Shown here: one piece after another, positions 8,699 to 16,661 of the stretch
How positions within the stretch are numbered: the first letter of the stretch is position 1
Layout: each line of letters opens with the position of its first letter
From: Castellaniella sp040276085
GTDB taxonomy: Bacteria > Pseudomonadota > Gammaproteobacteria > Burkholderiales > Burkholderiaceae_B
Direction of reading: 5' to 3'
Assembly: GCF_040276085.1 (NCBI RefSeq)
Contig: NZ_JBELOK010000001.1
Location: forward strand, 1 to 64,000
DNA length: 64,000 bases
Notes under the pieces: generated by a model
Databases searched by the model: none
Seen by the model: only the letters and a program-made list of their open reading frames with translations
Told to the model about the DNA's origin: nothing
Made by a program: the position numbers and the translations under genes

Positions 8699-9160
8699 TT
8701 AATCGGATTCTTTGACGCGATAGACCAGTGTGGCCACTTTGGCCAGGCCCAGAACCTTGACGGTGACACTGCCCAGCAACAAACGTGACAAGCCACTGCG
8801 GCCATGACTGCCAATAAAGATCAGGTCGCAGTTTTCTTCTTTGGCAGCATGCACGATGCCATCGGCCACATTGAAGTTGGAAACCGCCCGGCTGCTTGCC
8901 TTGACACCTGCTGTGGCAGCGCGATCGAGCACTTGCTGCAGGTATTTTTGGGCTTGCTCGGCCGCGGTGCGGTCGTAGTCTTCGTCGGTGATGGCGTATG
9001 CGGCAGCCATGCCGTCGAAGCCAACGGTTGCGGCAAACGGCTGGGTAACGTGCAGTGCAACGACTTCGGCCCCGATGGTGCGGGCAAAACAGACACCCTT
9101 GTTGGCTGCCTGTGCAGAGAGCTTGGAGCCGTCGGTGGGGATAAGGATTTTCTTGAACAT
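8699..9160 (-). CDS. Universal stress protein, UspA family
   Basis: Small cytosolic protein of 153 residues with the UspA alpha/beta fold. The N-terminus MFKKILIPTDGS and the ATP-binding GSHGRSGLSRLLLGSVT (G-2x-G-9x-G(S/T)) near residue 125 suggest the ATP-binding class. The start is the ATG at 9160; a TTG five codons upstream is less likely. It leads the usp-moaA-mobA transcript. Such proteins are often induced under low oxygen, which suits the nitrate-respiration setting, but that role is inference. Confidence 0.9.
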   Translation of the reverse strand: MFKKILIPTDGSKLSAQAANKGVCFARTIGAEVVALHVTQPFAATVGFDGMAAAYAITDEDYDRTAAEQAQKYLQQVLDRAATAGVKASSRAVSNFNVADGIVHAAKEENCDLIFIGSHGRSGLSRLLLGSVTVKVLGLAKVATLVYRVKESD

Positions 9161-9230
9161 ACGCAGATCATCCAAAGAGCTGAACGGGAAGCTTCAGCAT
9201 ACCTGCTAGCCGGCTTAAAAAATAGTCGGA

Positions 9231-9593
9231 TCAGCCCTGAGATTGATCTGACGCAAGGTTCTGAGCAGATTGAAACAATTTGGTGCAACGCCCACCCGAA
9301 CGGCAAAAGGCCAGCACCGGCCCCGGGAGCTCTTGTAGCAATGCAGCAAAATCCACCACATTGGCCTGTGTGACCGAACCACTGACCACGGGCTGGTAGC
9401 GGGCCTCCATGCCTGCGGCCCGGGCGGCGGCCAGCACGGCATCCGACTGCGGCTGCTCGGCGCCACCTTCGCCATCCGGGCGATTGATGATCACGGACTT
9501 GAAGCCCGCCTGGGCCAACTCAGCCATGTCCGAGGGCTGCAACTGGCCACATACCGCAAAATTCGGAGCAAGAGATTGATAAGAAACGCTCAT
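9231..9593 (-). CDS. DUF442/TIGR01244-type phosphatase or sulfurtransferase-like protein
   Basis: Protein of 120 residues of the beta-lactamase-hydrolase-like (Blh) family, which has a dual-specificity phosphatase fold. INRPDGEGGAEQP is the typical N-terminal block, and FCRSGGRC near residue 95 is the Cys-x5-Arg loop of the active site. The ATG at 9593 overlaps the stop of the upstream deacetylase (ATGA), so it is coupled to the lipid-modification genes, although no known role connects them. The substrate is unknown; family members have been tied to sulfide handling and to phosphatase activity. Confidence 0.8.
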   Translation of the reverse strand: MSVSYQSLAPNFAVCGQLQPSDMAELAQAGFKSVIINRPDGEGGAEQPQSDAVLAAARAAGMEARYQPVVSGSVTQANVVDFAALLQELPGPVLAFCRSGGRCTKLFQSAQNLASDQSQG

Positions 9594-10444
9594 GGTGTCT
9601 CCTTGGCGGGGCCTGTGCCCGCAATGATTAAACAATGATTGGCCAGCCAACCAGCCAACGGCGCACCCGACAAGACAGAGAACTCTGCCAGGCGCTGCTC
9701 TGACAGTGGATCCTGGGCATCGACACCCTTGGACGGATGACACATCAGTACATCATCCGCCTGGGCTTGAGCCAACCAGCAAGACATCCAGTGTGCATAT
9801 GCCCGGGTGCCTCCTGTGAAATCATACACGCCCAGAAACCCCGGGTTTTGGTAAAACCCTGCCGCTTGTGCCTGCCACCACAGTTGACGCGCCCCCAGAC
9901 AGGCAATCACCCAGGCCTTGAGCCGCAAACGCAAGGGCAGGCCTTGTGTGCGCGGACGCCCCGTATGACGCAACCAGGGGCGATGTGCTGGAGCCTCTGC
10001 CAACACAGCCAACAAGGCATCCCGCACGACGGGCAACTGATGTACATGCTGATGCCCATCGATGTAATCCGGGTTGCGGCCTGTCAGCTGAACAAACCGT
10101 GCCAGTTGCCGCCGGATGCTGTCGCGCACCGCCCCGGCGGACAGCCGGCGTAGATAGGCGGACAAAATCAGTTGCCGCAATGGCAGGCACACACCCGCTT
10201 GGCCAAAGGATTCAGTGAGATTAAGGTGCAGGCCAACCTGCAAATGCGTTTGCAAGAGAGCCGGCATGTTCTGGGTAGCCGTGGGGCCATCCACCAGCAC
10301 ACTGGTGGCCGACAGGCGGCCGGCCGCGGCAAGATCCAGAATGGCGGCGTCCACCGACGCGCTGATTCCGAAATCATCTGCACACACTACAATGCGCCGA
10401 TATTGTGAATCAGACGGAAGGCTGGAAGAAGAAGCTTGGTTCAT
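9590..10444 (-). CDS. ChbG/HpnK (YdjC) family deacetylase, LgmC-like
   Basis: Metal-dependent carbohydrate deacetylase of 284 residues. VVCADDFGIS near residue 20 supplies the aspartates, and DYIDGHQHVHQLP near residue 140 supplies the metal histidines. Its neighbours are ArnT-like and ArnC-like glycosyltransferases and a GtrA protein, so the expected substrate is undecaprenyl-phosphate-linked N-acetylhexosamine, deacetylated before transfer to lipid A as proposed for LgmC of Bordetella. HpnK of hopanoid clusters is the alternative, but no hopanoid gene is near. It is divergent from gtrA with a 34-base gap. Confidence 0.82.
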   Translation of the reverse strand: MNQASSSSLPSDSQYRRIVVCADDFGISASVDAAILDLAAAGRLSATSVLVDGPTATQNMPALLQTHLQVGLHLNLTESFGQAGVCLPLRQLILSAYLRRLSAGAVRDSIRRQLARFVQLTGRNPDYIDGHQHVHQLPVVRDALLAVLAEAPAHRPWLRHTGRPRTQGLPLRLRLKAWVIACLGARQLWWQAQAAGFYQNPGFLGVYDFTGGTRAYAHWMSCWLAQAQADDVLMCHPSKGVDAQDPLSEQRLAEFSVLSGAPLAGWLANHCLIIAGTGPAKETP

Positions 10445-10478
10445 GCTTGGTTGATGTCACCGGAACGTATCAAGACGA

Positions 10479-10871
10479 ATGCTTAAAAACTTTCTGGGCC
10501 AGATCGGCTGGTTTGTTATTGTAGGCTGTGCAGCGGCAGCCACCCACTGGGCAATTGCCGTTGCCTGTGTGGCCTGGGCCGGCCTGGCACCCCTGGTCGC
10601 CAATGTAATTGGCTGGCTGGTGGCTTTCGTTGTGTCATTTGCCGGGCATTACCGCCTGACGTTTCGCCATCAGCACGCGCCCCTGTTACGGGCGGCGGTG
10701 CGGTTTTTTATAGTGTCAGCCCTGGGCTTTGCCATTAACGAAATCAGCTACGCCATCTTGCTGCAAGCCACCCGGATCCGCTATGACATCCTGCTGGCCC
10801 TGGTGCTGATCGGCATTGCAGGGATGACATTTATTTTGGGCCGGTACTGGGCGTTTCGGCGCAGCCATTAA
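10479..10871 (+). CDS. GtrA-family membrane protein, LgmD-like
   Basis: Protein of 130 residues with four hydrophobic helices and the GtrA hallmark NVIGWLVAFVVSFAGHYRLTF, broken by a conserved Asn and the F-x-N/H-Y stretch. GtrA proteins are thought to flip undecaprenyl-phosphate-linked sugars across the inner membrane. It stands on the opposite strand from its presumed partners, between the deacetylase and the ArnT-like transferase, and its last 41 bases are antisense to the latter. Involvement in a lipid A glycan path is inferred from neighbours. Confidence 0.85.
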   Translation: MLKNFLGQIGWFVIVGCAAAATHWAIAVACVAWAGLAPLVANVIGWLVAFVVSFAGHYRLTFRHQHAPLLRAAVRFFIVSALGFAINEISYAILLQATRIRYDILLALVLIGIAGMTFILGRYWAFRRSH

Positions 10872-12489
10872 CCTGATCTGCGGCAGAGAGTTTCCAAAGC
10901 CCCATCTTGCGTGTTTTGGCAACAGGCAATTTGCCTGCCAGCACCGGCAAGCGGCCTGCTTCGTCGAGCCACGCCATGATCCAGGTATCAGGACGACCTG
11001 GCTCACACACACTGGCCTGCAAACGCTGGGGTGTCCAGAGCACAGCCTGGCCGATGACGGGAGCAAACTGCGCAGCATCCGCCAGCTCGCGGCGCCAATC
11101 GTCTCCGCGCATGATGCCCGGATCCTCCCAGTTTGCCACTGCAATCACAGGAGACGTCCAGTGGGCGTACATGGGCACATCGTAAGCAAACTGGTTGAAC
11201 ATCACCAGGCGGTCGCCTGCCTGGGCAGAGGAGGCAAGCACCTGGGCCAGCGGTTTAGAGGTACGCTGCGGAAACAGCAGCAGCGCCACCACGGCCAGCA
11301 GGCAAAGCCCCATGGCAATCAGCGCATGGCGCACCAGGCTTCTGGCCACTGACGGGTCGGTTTCTTCGTGGCGCTGCTCGAAGGTTTCCTGGACAAACCA
11401 GGCTAGCGGCGGCAACACGGCGATGACGTAGCCCACCAGCTTGGAGCTGGGAATGGAGAAAAACACCAGCACAACCAGTAACCAGGAGAGCATCAGCCCG
11501 CGCATGACCGGGCGCTCGACCTGCTCGATGCGCTCGAGAGGTGGTACGAAATGCGTTTGTAGCGGGCCATGCAAGGTAAACCAGCGCCACAGCTGCACAG
11601 ACCAAGGCAGAGTCAGGCCCAGCACCACCGGCACGTAGAACCAGAACGGATGCGGATTATTGAAGCCGGTTTCGAGAAAACGCTGAAAGTGCTGATAGAT
11701 AATGTAGTAATCAAAGAAACCGGGATGGCGCACCTCCATGATGAGCATCCACGGCGAAATCAGCACCAGGAAAAGCACAATACCGGGCCACCATAGCAGG
11801 CGCCCCATGGCCCGATACTGGCGTAGACCCAGCAACCAGAAAAACAGGATCCCCCCGGGCAGCACAGCACCGATCAGGCCCTTGGCCATAAACCCGCCGG
11901 CAGCCAGGGCATACATCCCCAGTATTGCGTAGTGGCTGGGCCGCTGCAACTGATGCTGAAACACAGCATGTGCACCCGCCATGACGGTCAGGCCCATGAG
12001 CGCCGCCACCAGCATGTCCAGATTGGCATAATGGGCCGCACCAAACAGAAACGGCTGCACGGCAAGAATCAGTGCTGCACGACGCGCCACGGACACGCGA
12101 TCGTAGCGCCTTAAAAAGACATAAAACCCGGTAACCAGCAAGGTGGCAGACAAAACAGACACCAGGCGGCCCGCCCAGGCGTTATCGCCAAACACAGCCA
12201 ATGCACCTGCTGTCAGCCAGTAAAACAGGGGCGGCTTATGAAAAAACGGCATGCCATCCAGGCGCGGGGTGAGAAAGTCACCCGAAACCAGCATGTGCCA
12301 GGCCACCCCCACGTAACGGCCTTCGTCGGGCAACAGCAAGGGATAGGCCCAAGTGGTGGCCGCCAGCCAGACAAACACCCATAGAGCAATCCAGGGCCAG
12401 GCACGCCGCGTTTGCATGCTGCGCCAGACGTTTTCTGTACTGTCCAGCACGCGTGAGCCAAACCCGCGCAAGCCTGTGGCACGCATCAT
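10831..12489 (-). CDS. ArnT-like (GT39/GT83) lipid A glycosyltransferase, LgmB-like
   Basis: Integral membrane transferase of 552 residues with about twelve hydrophobic segments. The first periplasmic loop carries LLLPDEGRYVGVAWHML (catalytic Asp-Glu) and FFHKPPLFYWL, both hallmarks of ArnT/PMT enzymes. A periplasmic C-terminal domain of about 150 residues follows. ArnT moves an aminosugar from undecaprenyl phosphate to lipid A phosphate. Here the deacetylase neighbour and absence of arn genes point to glucosamine rather than aminoarabinose, as with Bordetella LgmB. The ATG overlaps the stop of the upstream GT2 gene (ATGA). Confidence 0.88.
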   Translation of the reverse strand: MMRATGLRGFGSRVLDSTENVWRSMQTRRAWPWIALWVFVWLAATTWAYPLLLPDEGRYVGVAWHMLVSGDFLTPRLDGMPFFHKPPLFYWLTAGALAVFGDNAWAGRLVSVLSATLLVTGFYVFLRRYDRVSVARRAALILAVQPFLFGAAHYANLDMLVAALMGLTVMAGAHAVFQHQLQRPSHYAILGMYALAAGGFMAKGLIGAVLPGGILFFWLLGLRQYRAMGRLLWWPGIVLFLVLISPWMLIMEVRHPGFFDYYIIYQHFQRFLETGFNNPHPFWFYVPVVLGLTLPWSVQLWRWFTLHGPLQTHFVPPLERIEQVERPVMRGLMLSWLLVVLVFFSIPSSKLVGYVIAVLPPLAWFVQETFEQRHEETDPSVARSLVRHALIAMGLCLLAVVALLLFPQRTSKPLAQVLASSAQAGDRLVMFNQFAYDVPMYAHWTSPVIAVANWEDPGIMRGDDWRRELADAAQFAPVIGQAVLWTPQRLQASVCEPGRPDTWIMAWLDEAGRLPVLAGKLPVAKTRKMGLWKLSAADQVNGCAETPSTGPK

Positions 12490-13484
12490 GAAGCATCCTT
12501 GTCTTGAGCGGGGACATCATCGGTTTGCTTTGCTTGTGCCGGTGCACCGTCACCCCCCAGGTGCTCGCGCAGCAGATACACCGGACGGCCTTTGACCTCG
12601 GTGAAAATCCGGGCAATGTATTCGCCCACCACCCCCATCGACATCAGGTTGACGCCAGAGAAAAACAGCACCACGGTGATCAGGGTGGCCCAACCGCGCA
12701 CGGCATCACCATATAACCAGTGCGTGATGATGATGAACAGACCATACAAAAATGCAACCAGGGACAAGCAGGCCCCCACCAGGCTGAGGATCCGCAACGG
12801 CCAAGTCGTAAATGCAGTGAGGCCATCCACGGCAAAACGCAGGAGCTTCAGTGGCCGAAACCGGCTGACCCCGAAGCGCCTTTGCAGCGGGGTGTATGGC
12901 ATGGGCTCAGCCTCGAAGCCCACCCAGGCAAACAGCCCCTTCATGAAGCGGTCGCGCTCAGGCAGTTGCAACAGTGCATCCACCACTACACGATCCATCA
13001 GGCGGAAATCGCCCGCATTGGGCGGTACAGTGAGGCCGTCGGAGGTGCGCATCAGTGCATAAAACAGCCGTGTGCCCAAGCGCTTGAACGGGCTTTCCTC
13101 GGTGCGGCTGGCCCTGACGGCATACACCATCTGGATGCCTTCACGCCAACGCGCCAACATTGCCGGCACCATTTGCGGTGGATGCTGCAGATCGGCGTCC
13201 AGGCAAACCATGACCGTGCCGCGCGCAGCCTCAAGGCCCGCCGTCAGGGCGGCCTCTTTGCCAAAATTGCGCGACAGGCGCAAATACACGATCTGGGCAT
13301 GCAGGCTACACATGCGGCGCATGAAATCGGGCGTGGCATCGGTACTGCCGTCATCAACCACGATGATCTCCAGCTGATCCACGTGGGGCTCGAGGGTCAC
13401 CAGAAGCTCTGGCAGCAAAATAGCCAGGTTGGCCTGCTCGTTGAGGCACGGCACAATACACGACAGAAAGGCGGGTTTGGACAT
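12486..13484 (-). CDS. ArnC/GtrB-like GT2 polyprenyl-phosphate glycosyltransferase, LgmA-like
   Basis: Family 2 transferase of 332 residues that should load a sugar from a UDP donor onto undecaprenyl phosphate. VPCLNEQANL and VVDDGSTDAT lie at the N-terminus, the metal motif CLDADLQHPP near residue 95, and the catalytic GDFRLMDR near residue 158. Two C-terminal transmembrane helices (about 225-290) resemble GtrB and ArnC. A short hydrophilic tail follows. It is first in the minus-strand unit with the ArnT-like gene. Confidence 0.88.
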   Translation of the reverse strand: MSKPAFLSCIVPCLNEQANLAILLPELLVTLEPHVDQLEIIVVDDGSTDATPDFMRRMCSLHAQIVYLRLSRNFGKEAALTAGLEAARGTVMVCLDADLQHPPQMVPAMLARWREGIQMVYAVRASRTEESPFKRLGTRLFYALMRTSDGLTVPPNAGDFRLMDRVVVDALLQLPERDRFMKGLFAWVGFEAEPMPYTPLQRRFGVSRFRPLKLLRFAVDGLTAFTTWPLRILSLVGACLSLVAFLYGLFIIITHWLYGDAVRGWATLITVVLFFSGVNLMSMGVVGEYIARIFTEVKGRPVYLLREHLGGDGAPAQAKQTDDVPAQDKDAS

Positions 13485-13626
13485 GTGGGGGATTTGGCAA
13501 CAATAAGCACCCGGGCATCCAATGCGCCCCTGGCGGCAGCAAAAAAACCCTGGTCATACCATGACAGTCGGCCAGGGCTTTGATGATAACTGAAGCACGG
13601 TAGCGACAGCCAGTCAAAAGATTCAC

Positions 13627-13656
13627 TTTACGGTATCTTAATAAGGTACCTATAAT
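13627..13656 (+). promoter_or_regulatory. Sigma-70-like promoter of the NO-response operon
   Basis: TTTACG (13627-13632) and a consensus TATAAT (13651-13656) are separated by 18 bases, placing the start near 13663, about 30 bases ahead of the truncated haemoglobin gene. The -10 box lies inside the palindrome described as an NsrR-type site, so a bound repressor would block polymerase. Confidence 0.65.
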
Positions 13657-13665
13657 ATGAACCTT
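13643..13665 (+). promoter_or_regulatory. Candidate NsrR operator (23-bp palindrome)
   Basis: Left arm AAGGTACCTAT (13643-13653), one central A, right arm ATATGAACCTT (13655-13665). Nine of eleven positions are complementary. The 11-1-11 layout and the AAG..T.....T start resemble the NsrR consensus (arm AAGATGYATTT). A further inverted half-site, GGTATCTT (13633-13640), lies just upstream. The operon it precedes encodes NsrR itself, so autoregulation is expected. Identification rests on pattern and context. Confidence 0.65.
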
Positions 13666-13692
13666 TGAAAATTGACACCTTATGAGCGCTGA

Positions 13693-14115
13693 ATGGACGA
13701 ACCCTTTGTCTGCACCCAAGACGAAATCGTCACCCTCGTCCACCACTTTTACCGCCGTGTCCGGCAAGACAAGACCCTCGGCCCCATCTTTGATGCCCAC
13801 ATCGACGACTGGGACGAACACCTTGAACGCATGGTGAGATTCTGGTCGTCACTGCTGCGTCGCACGGGCACCTACAGTGGTACGCCCATGCCCCGCCATG
13901 TGGCTTTGCCCGGCATCGAGGGCAGCATGTTCATCCGCTGGCTGGATCTGTTTCGCGAGACACTGGCCGAGTTTGACAACCCCGCCTTTCAGGCCCAGGC
14001 CCAGGATTTTGCCCAGCGGATTGCCCGCAGTCTCTGGTATGGCTATCAGATCAGTCATTCCCCCAATCATCCCGTCACGGAGTTTGACGAAAATGTCTCA
14101 TCTGCTGAACGTTGA
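13693..14115 (+). CDS. Group III truncated haemoglobin
   Basis: Haem protein of 140 residues of the Ctb/group III class, likely to bind or detoxify nitric oxide or oxygen in the cytosol. The N-terminus VTLVHHFYRRVRQDKTLGPIF and the distal MVRFWSSLLRRTGTY are typical. The proximal histidine is in MPRHVALPG (about residue 75). It is first in an operon with nnrS and nsrR; the 3' end overlaps nnrS by 23 bases. The promoter carries the NsrR-like palindrome, so NO induction is expected. Confidence 0.92.
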   Translation: MDEPFVCTQDEIVTLVHHFYRRVRQDKTLGPIFDAHIDDWDEHLERMVRFWSSLLRRTGTYSGTPMPRHVALPGIEGSMFIRWLDLFRETLAEFDNPAFQAQAQDFAQRIARSLWYGYQISHSPNHPVTEFDENVSSAER

Positions 14116-15415
14116 AGAAGCGCCCGCGCCTCTCTCCCCCAACCGCCCTTCCATGGCTGCATTTCTGGCCCTGGGTTTCCGCCCGCTGTATATCGCGGGG
14201 GCAAGCTGGGCACTGATCTCCATCGCGCTGTGGATTTTCACGCCACAGCTGCTCACCGGCCCGTTGTCCATGGTGGGCTGGCATGCGCACGAGATGCTCT
14301 GGGGCTTCATCATCACCATTGCGGTGGGCTTTTTGCTCACTGCCAGCGCCACGTGGACGGGCTTTAACCCCCTGCACGGCACACCGCTGGCCGTTCTTTG
14401 CATTCTGTGGTGCATTGCCCGCATCGGTTTCCTGGCCGGTGGCCTGATGGGTTTCTGGGTTGCCTTGGTTGCCGAACTCCTATTCTTCGCAGGCTCTGCC
14501 GTGGCCCTGGGCCGCGTCATGATCAAGGGACGCAGCCGGCGCAACTATGGGGTGCCGGTTCTGATTTTCATGCTGGGGGTCGCCGACCTGATGTACCTGC
14601 TGGCCGCGCTGGACGGCAACTACATCGAACTGATGCAGCGCTTTGACATCGGCCTGATCGGCATGGCCATCATTGCCTTGCTGATTGCCCGCCGGGTGAT
14701 CCCGTTTTTTGCAATGCGCATGGTGCCTGATCTGAAAATCCCCATGCTGACACGCTCCGGGCAATACCAGATGGTGTTCAGCGGGCTGGCCCTGGCCGCA
14801 GGCATCGGGGTGCAGATCACCGGTACACCCATGACACCCGGCAGCGGGGTGCACACCCTGCCGCTGGTGATGGCGATCAGCCTGTTCATCACCGGCCTGA
14901 TCAGCCTGGGACAACTATTTTACTGGAAACCCAAAGCCGTCCTGCACAAGCCGATGCTCTGGATTCTGTACCTGGGCTATGCCTTTATCGGCATCGGCCT
15001 GCTGTTTGCCGCCTGGCAGTTCAGCAATCTGTTTGACCCGGCCATTCTCAATGGGGTGCTGGCACGCAGCGCGACGCACGTGCACCTGATTGGCCTGGCA
15101 GGCTTTTGCATTCTGATCATCGGTATGCTCACCCGTACTGCCCTGGGCCACCTGGGGCGGCCCCTGGCGCTGGATCGCAGCATGCTGGCCGGCCATTGGC
15201 TGGTGGTGGTGGCAGCCGTCCTGCGCCTGGCTGCGCTGTGGCCCACGGCCACCAGCGTGCACTTACTGCATCTCAGCGCAGTGGCCTGGATTGTTGCCCT
15301 GGGCCTTTACCTGTGGCGCTTTGTTCCTATGCTGATCCGCCCACGGCCCGACAAACCGGCACCGGTGGCCGCGGCCAAAAAGCCGGCGGTGGTTCGCCCC
15401 GCAGAAGCCCGTTAG
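14093..15415 (+). CDS. nnrS: NnrS family haem-copper membrane protein
   Basis: Inner-membrane protein of 440 residues with twelve hydrophobic segments, linked in other bacteria to resistance to nitric oxide and nitrosative stress. Family features are LGFRPLYIAGASWA near the N-terminus, WHAHEMLWGF, RRVIPFF, HVHLIGLAGF and the late GMLTRTALGHLGR; the histidines are probable haem/copper ligands. The start is the ATG at 14093, inside the haemoglobin gene. The operon neighbours are the haemoglobin and nsrR. Confidence 0.93.
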   Translation: MSHLLNVEEAPAPLSPNRPSMAAFLALGFRPLYIAGASWALISIALWIFTPQLLTGPLSMVGWHAHEMLWGFIITIAVGFLLTASATWTGFNPLHGTPLAVLCILWCIARIGFLAGGLMGFWVALVAELLFFAGSAVALGRVMIKGRSRRNYGVPVLIFMLGVADLMYLLAALDGNYIELMQRFDIGLIGMAIIALLIARRVIPFFAMRMVPDLKIPMLTRSGQYQMVFSGLALAAGIGVQITGTPMTPGSGVHTLPLVMAISLFITGLISLGQLFYWKPKAVLHKPMLWILYLGYAFIGIGLLFAAWQFSNLFDPAILNGVLARSATHVHLIGLAGFCILIIGMLTRTALGHLGRPLALDRSMLAGHWLVVVAAVLRLAALWPTATSVHLLHLSAVAWIVALGLYLWRFVPMLIRPRPDKPAPVAAAKKPAVVRPAEAR

Positions 15416-15428
15416 GGCAAGGACCACC

Positions 15429-15923
15429 ATGCGCCTCACCAACATGAGCGACTACGCGGTACGGCTGCTGATGTACCTCAGCAACCACCGCGACCGCCTG
15501 TGCACGATTGCGGAAATTGCCCAGTTCTATGGCATCTCCGAGCCGCACCTGATGAAAATCACCCACCGGCTGGGGCAACACGGCTGGATCCGGACGGTAC
15601 GTGGTAAAAATGGCGGGATGGAGCTGGCTCACGAGCCAGATGAGATTCCTTTGGGTGCCCTGATCCGCGATATGGAAAACGATCTGGCGCTGGTGGAATG
15701 CATGGGGTCTGACAACCAGTGCATCCTCAGCGGCCACTGCGGGCTGAAACCCGTGATTGCCGGGGCCCTGCAGGCCTTTATGGATTATCTGGATGCCCGC
15801 ACGCTGGCCGACGTGCTGCCACCCACAGGTACCCTCCAGCCTGGTTTGACGCCTGACACCCCGGCGAAACCGGCAGCCGAGGTGCGTATCAGGCGTCAGG
15901 CAGGCTTATTGCACCAAGGGTGA
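15429..15923 (+). CDS. nsrR: Rrf2-family nitric-oxide-sensing repressor NsrR
   Basis: Winged-helix regulator of 164 residues with an Fe-S cluster that reacts with NO. MRLTNMSDYAVRLLMYL and ISEPHLMKITHRLGQHGWI (recognition helix near residues 37-53) match NsrR. The cluster cysteines are C91, C98 and C104; E. coli has C91, C96 and C102, so the first gap is two residues longer. The last 30 residues form a Pro/Ala/Arg-rich extension. AAGGA lies eight bases before the ATG. It is the third gene of the operon it probably represses. Its 3' end overlaps the isomerase gene by 18 bases. Confidence 0.9.
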   Translation: MRLTNMSDYAVRLLMYLSNHRDRLCTIAEIAQFYGISEPHLMKITHRLGQHGWIRTVRGKNGGMELAHEPDEIPLGALIRDMENDLALVECMGSDNQCILSGHCGLKPVIAGALQAFMDYLDARTLADVLPPTGTLQPGLTPDTPAKPAAEVRIRRQAGLLHQG

Positions 15924-16652
15924 ATCCGACCCCTGCATAGGAATACCCTGTATCTGGGCACTGCCCACCAGTTGCTGCAGGTACTGGTGTACCGCCCGGC
16001 GATAGCTGGATTCTTCGAGCCAGGTGGCCAGGCGCTGATGCGCAGCCTCGAAGGGCACAATGTGGCCTTCGGCCTTACGTCCGGTTCGGACAATATGAAA
16101 ACCAAAGCGGGATTCGATAAGCTCGGGGGCCAGCGTGTACTCGGGCATGGCAAACACGGCCTTTTCAAACTCGGGCACCATCTCGCCGCGGGTAAGTTCA
16201 CCCAGCGAGCCGCCTTCTGACCCGGAGGGGCAGTTGGAGTACTCGCGGGCAAACTGGGCAAAATGCCCCAGACCTTTGCGGTGGAGCTCGGCCAGATGCA
16301 AATTGGCCCGGGAGCGCAGTTTTTGCACGTCCAGCCCCGAAGTGGCCTGAAAAAGAATATGCCAGACCTCGATGAGATCACCTTCGCGGAACTCGTCAGG
16401 ATGCTGCTCGTAGTAGCGCCGGCAACTGGCCTCGTCTGCCTGTGGCGTGCGCACGTCTTCATTTAGCACGGCCGCCGTCAGGGCCTCATCCGAATCCGCA
16501 TTCAGATCCAGCGCTGCACCCCGTTGGCGGATGAGCTCGCGCAAGACGAGTTCTTGGCCGGCCGCCAGGCGCGGGTTGGCCTCTTGTTGATGATTGGGCA
16601 CCTCGGCCAGCACCTCGGCCTCGGTAATGGTGATGTCATTAACCGTGATCAT
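15906..16652 (-). CDS. Parvulin-type peptidyl-prolyl isomerase (nar operon PpiC/NifM-like)
   Basis: Protein of 248 residues. An N-terminal helical chaperone-like half (about 1-110) is followed by a rotamase domain (about 112-215) with VWHILFQATS, GGSLGELTRGEMVPEFEKAVF and SRFGFHIVRTG. No signal peptide is seen, so it is cytosolic. It sits nine bases after narI with an excellent ribosome-binding site (AAGGAGG), so it belongs to the nar operon and probably helps NarGHI assembly, as NifM does for nitrogenase iron protein. That role is inference from place. Confidence 0.87.
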   Translation of the reverse strand: MITVNDITITEAEVLAEVPNHQQEANPRLAAGQELVLRELIRQRGAALDLNADSDEALTAAVLNEDVRTPQADEASCRRYYEQHPDEFREGDLIEVWHILFQATSGLDVQKLRSRANLHLAELHRKGLGHFAQFAREYSNCPSGSEGGSLGELTRGEMVPEFEKAVFAMPEYTLAPELIESRFGFHIVRTGRKAEGHIVPFEAAHQRLATWLEESSYRRAVHQYLQQLVGSAQIQGIPMQGSDSPLVQ

Positions 16653-16661
16653 GAGGCCTCC

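Noticed and set aside
9243..9256. TTGAT-CTGA-CGCAA as an FNR box for usp
   Set aside because: Two mismatches in the second half-site, inside the end of the neighbouring gene and 90 bases from the usp start; too weak.
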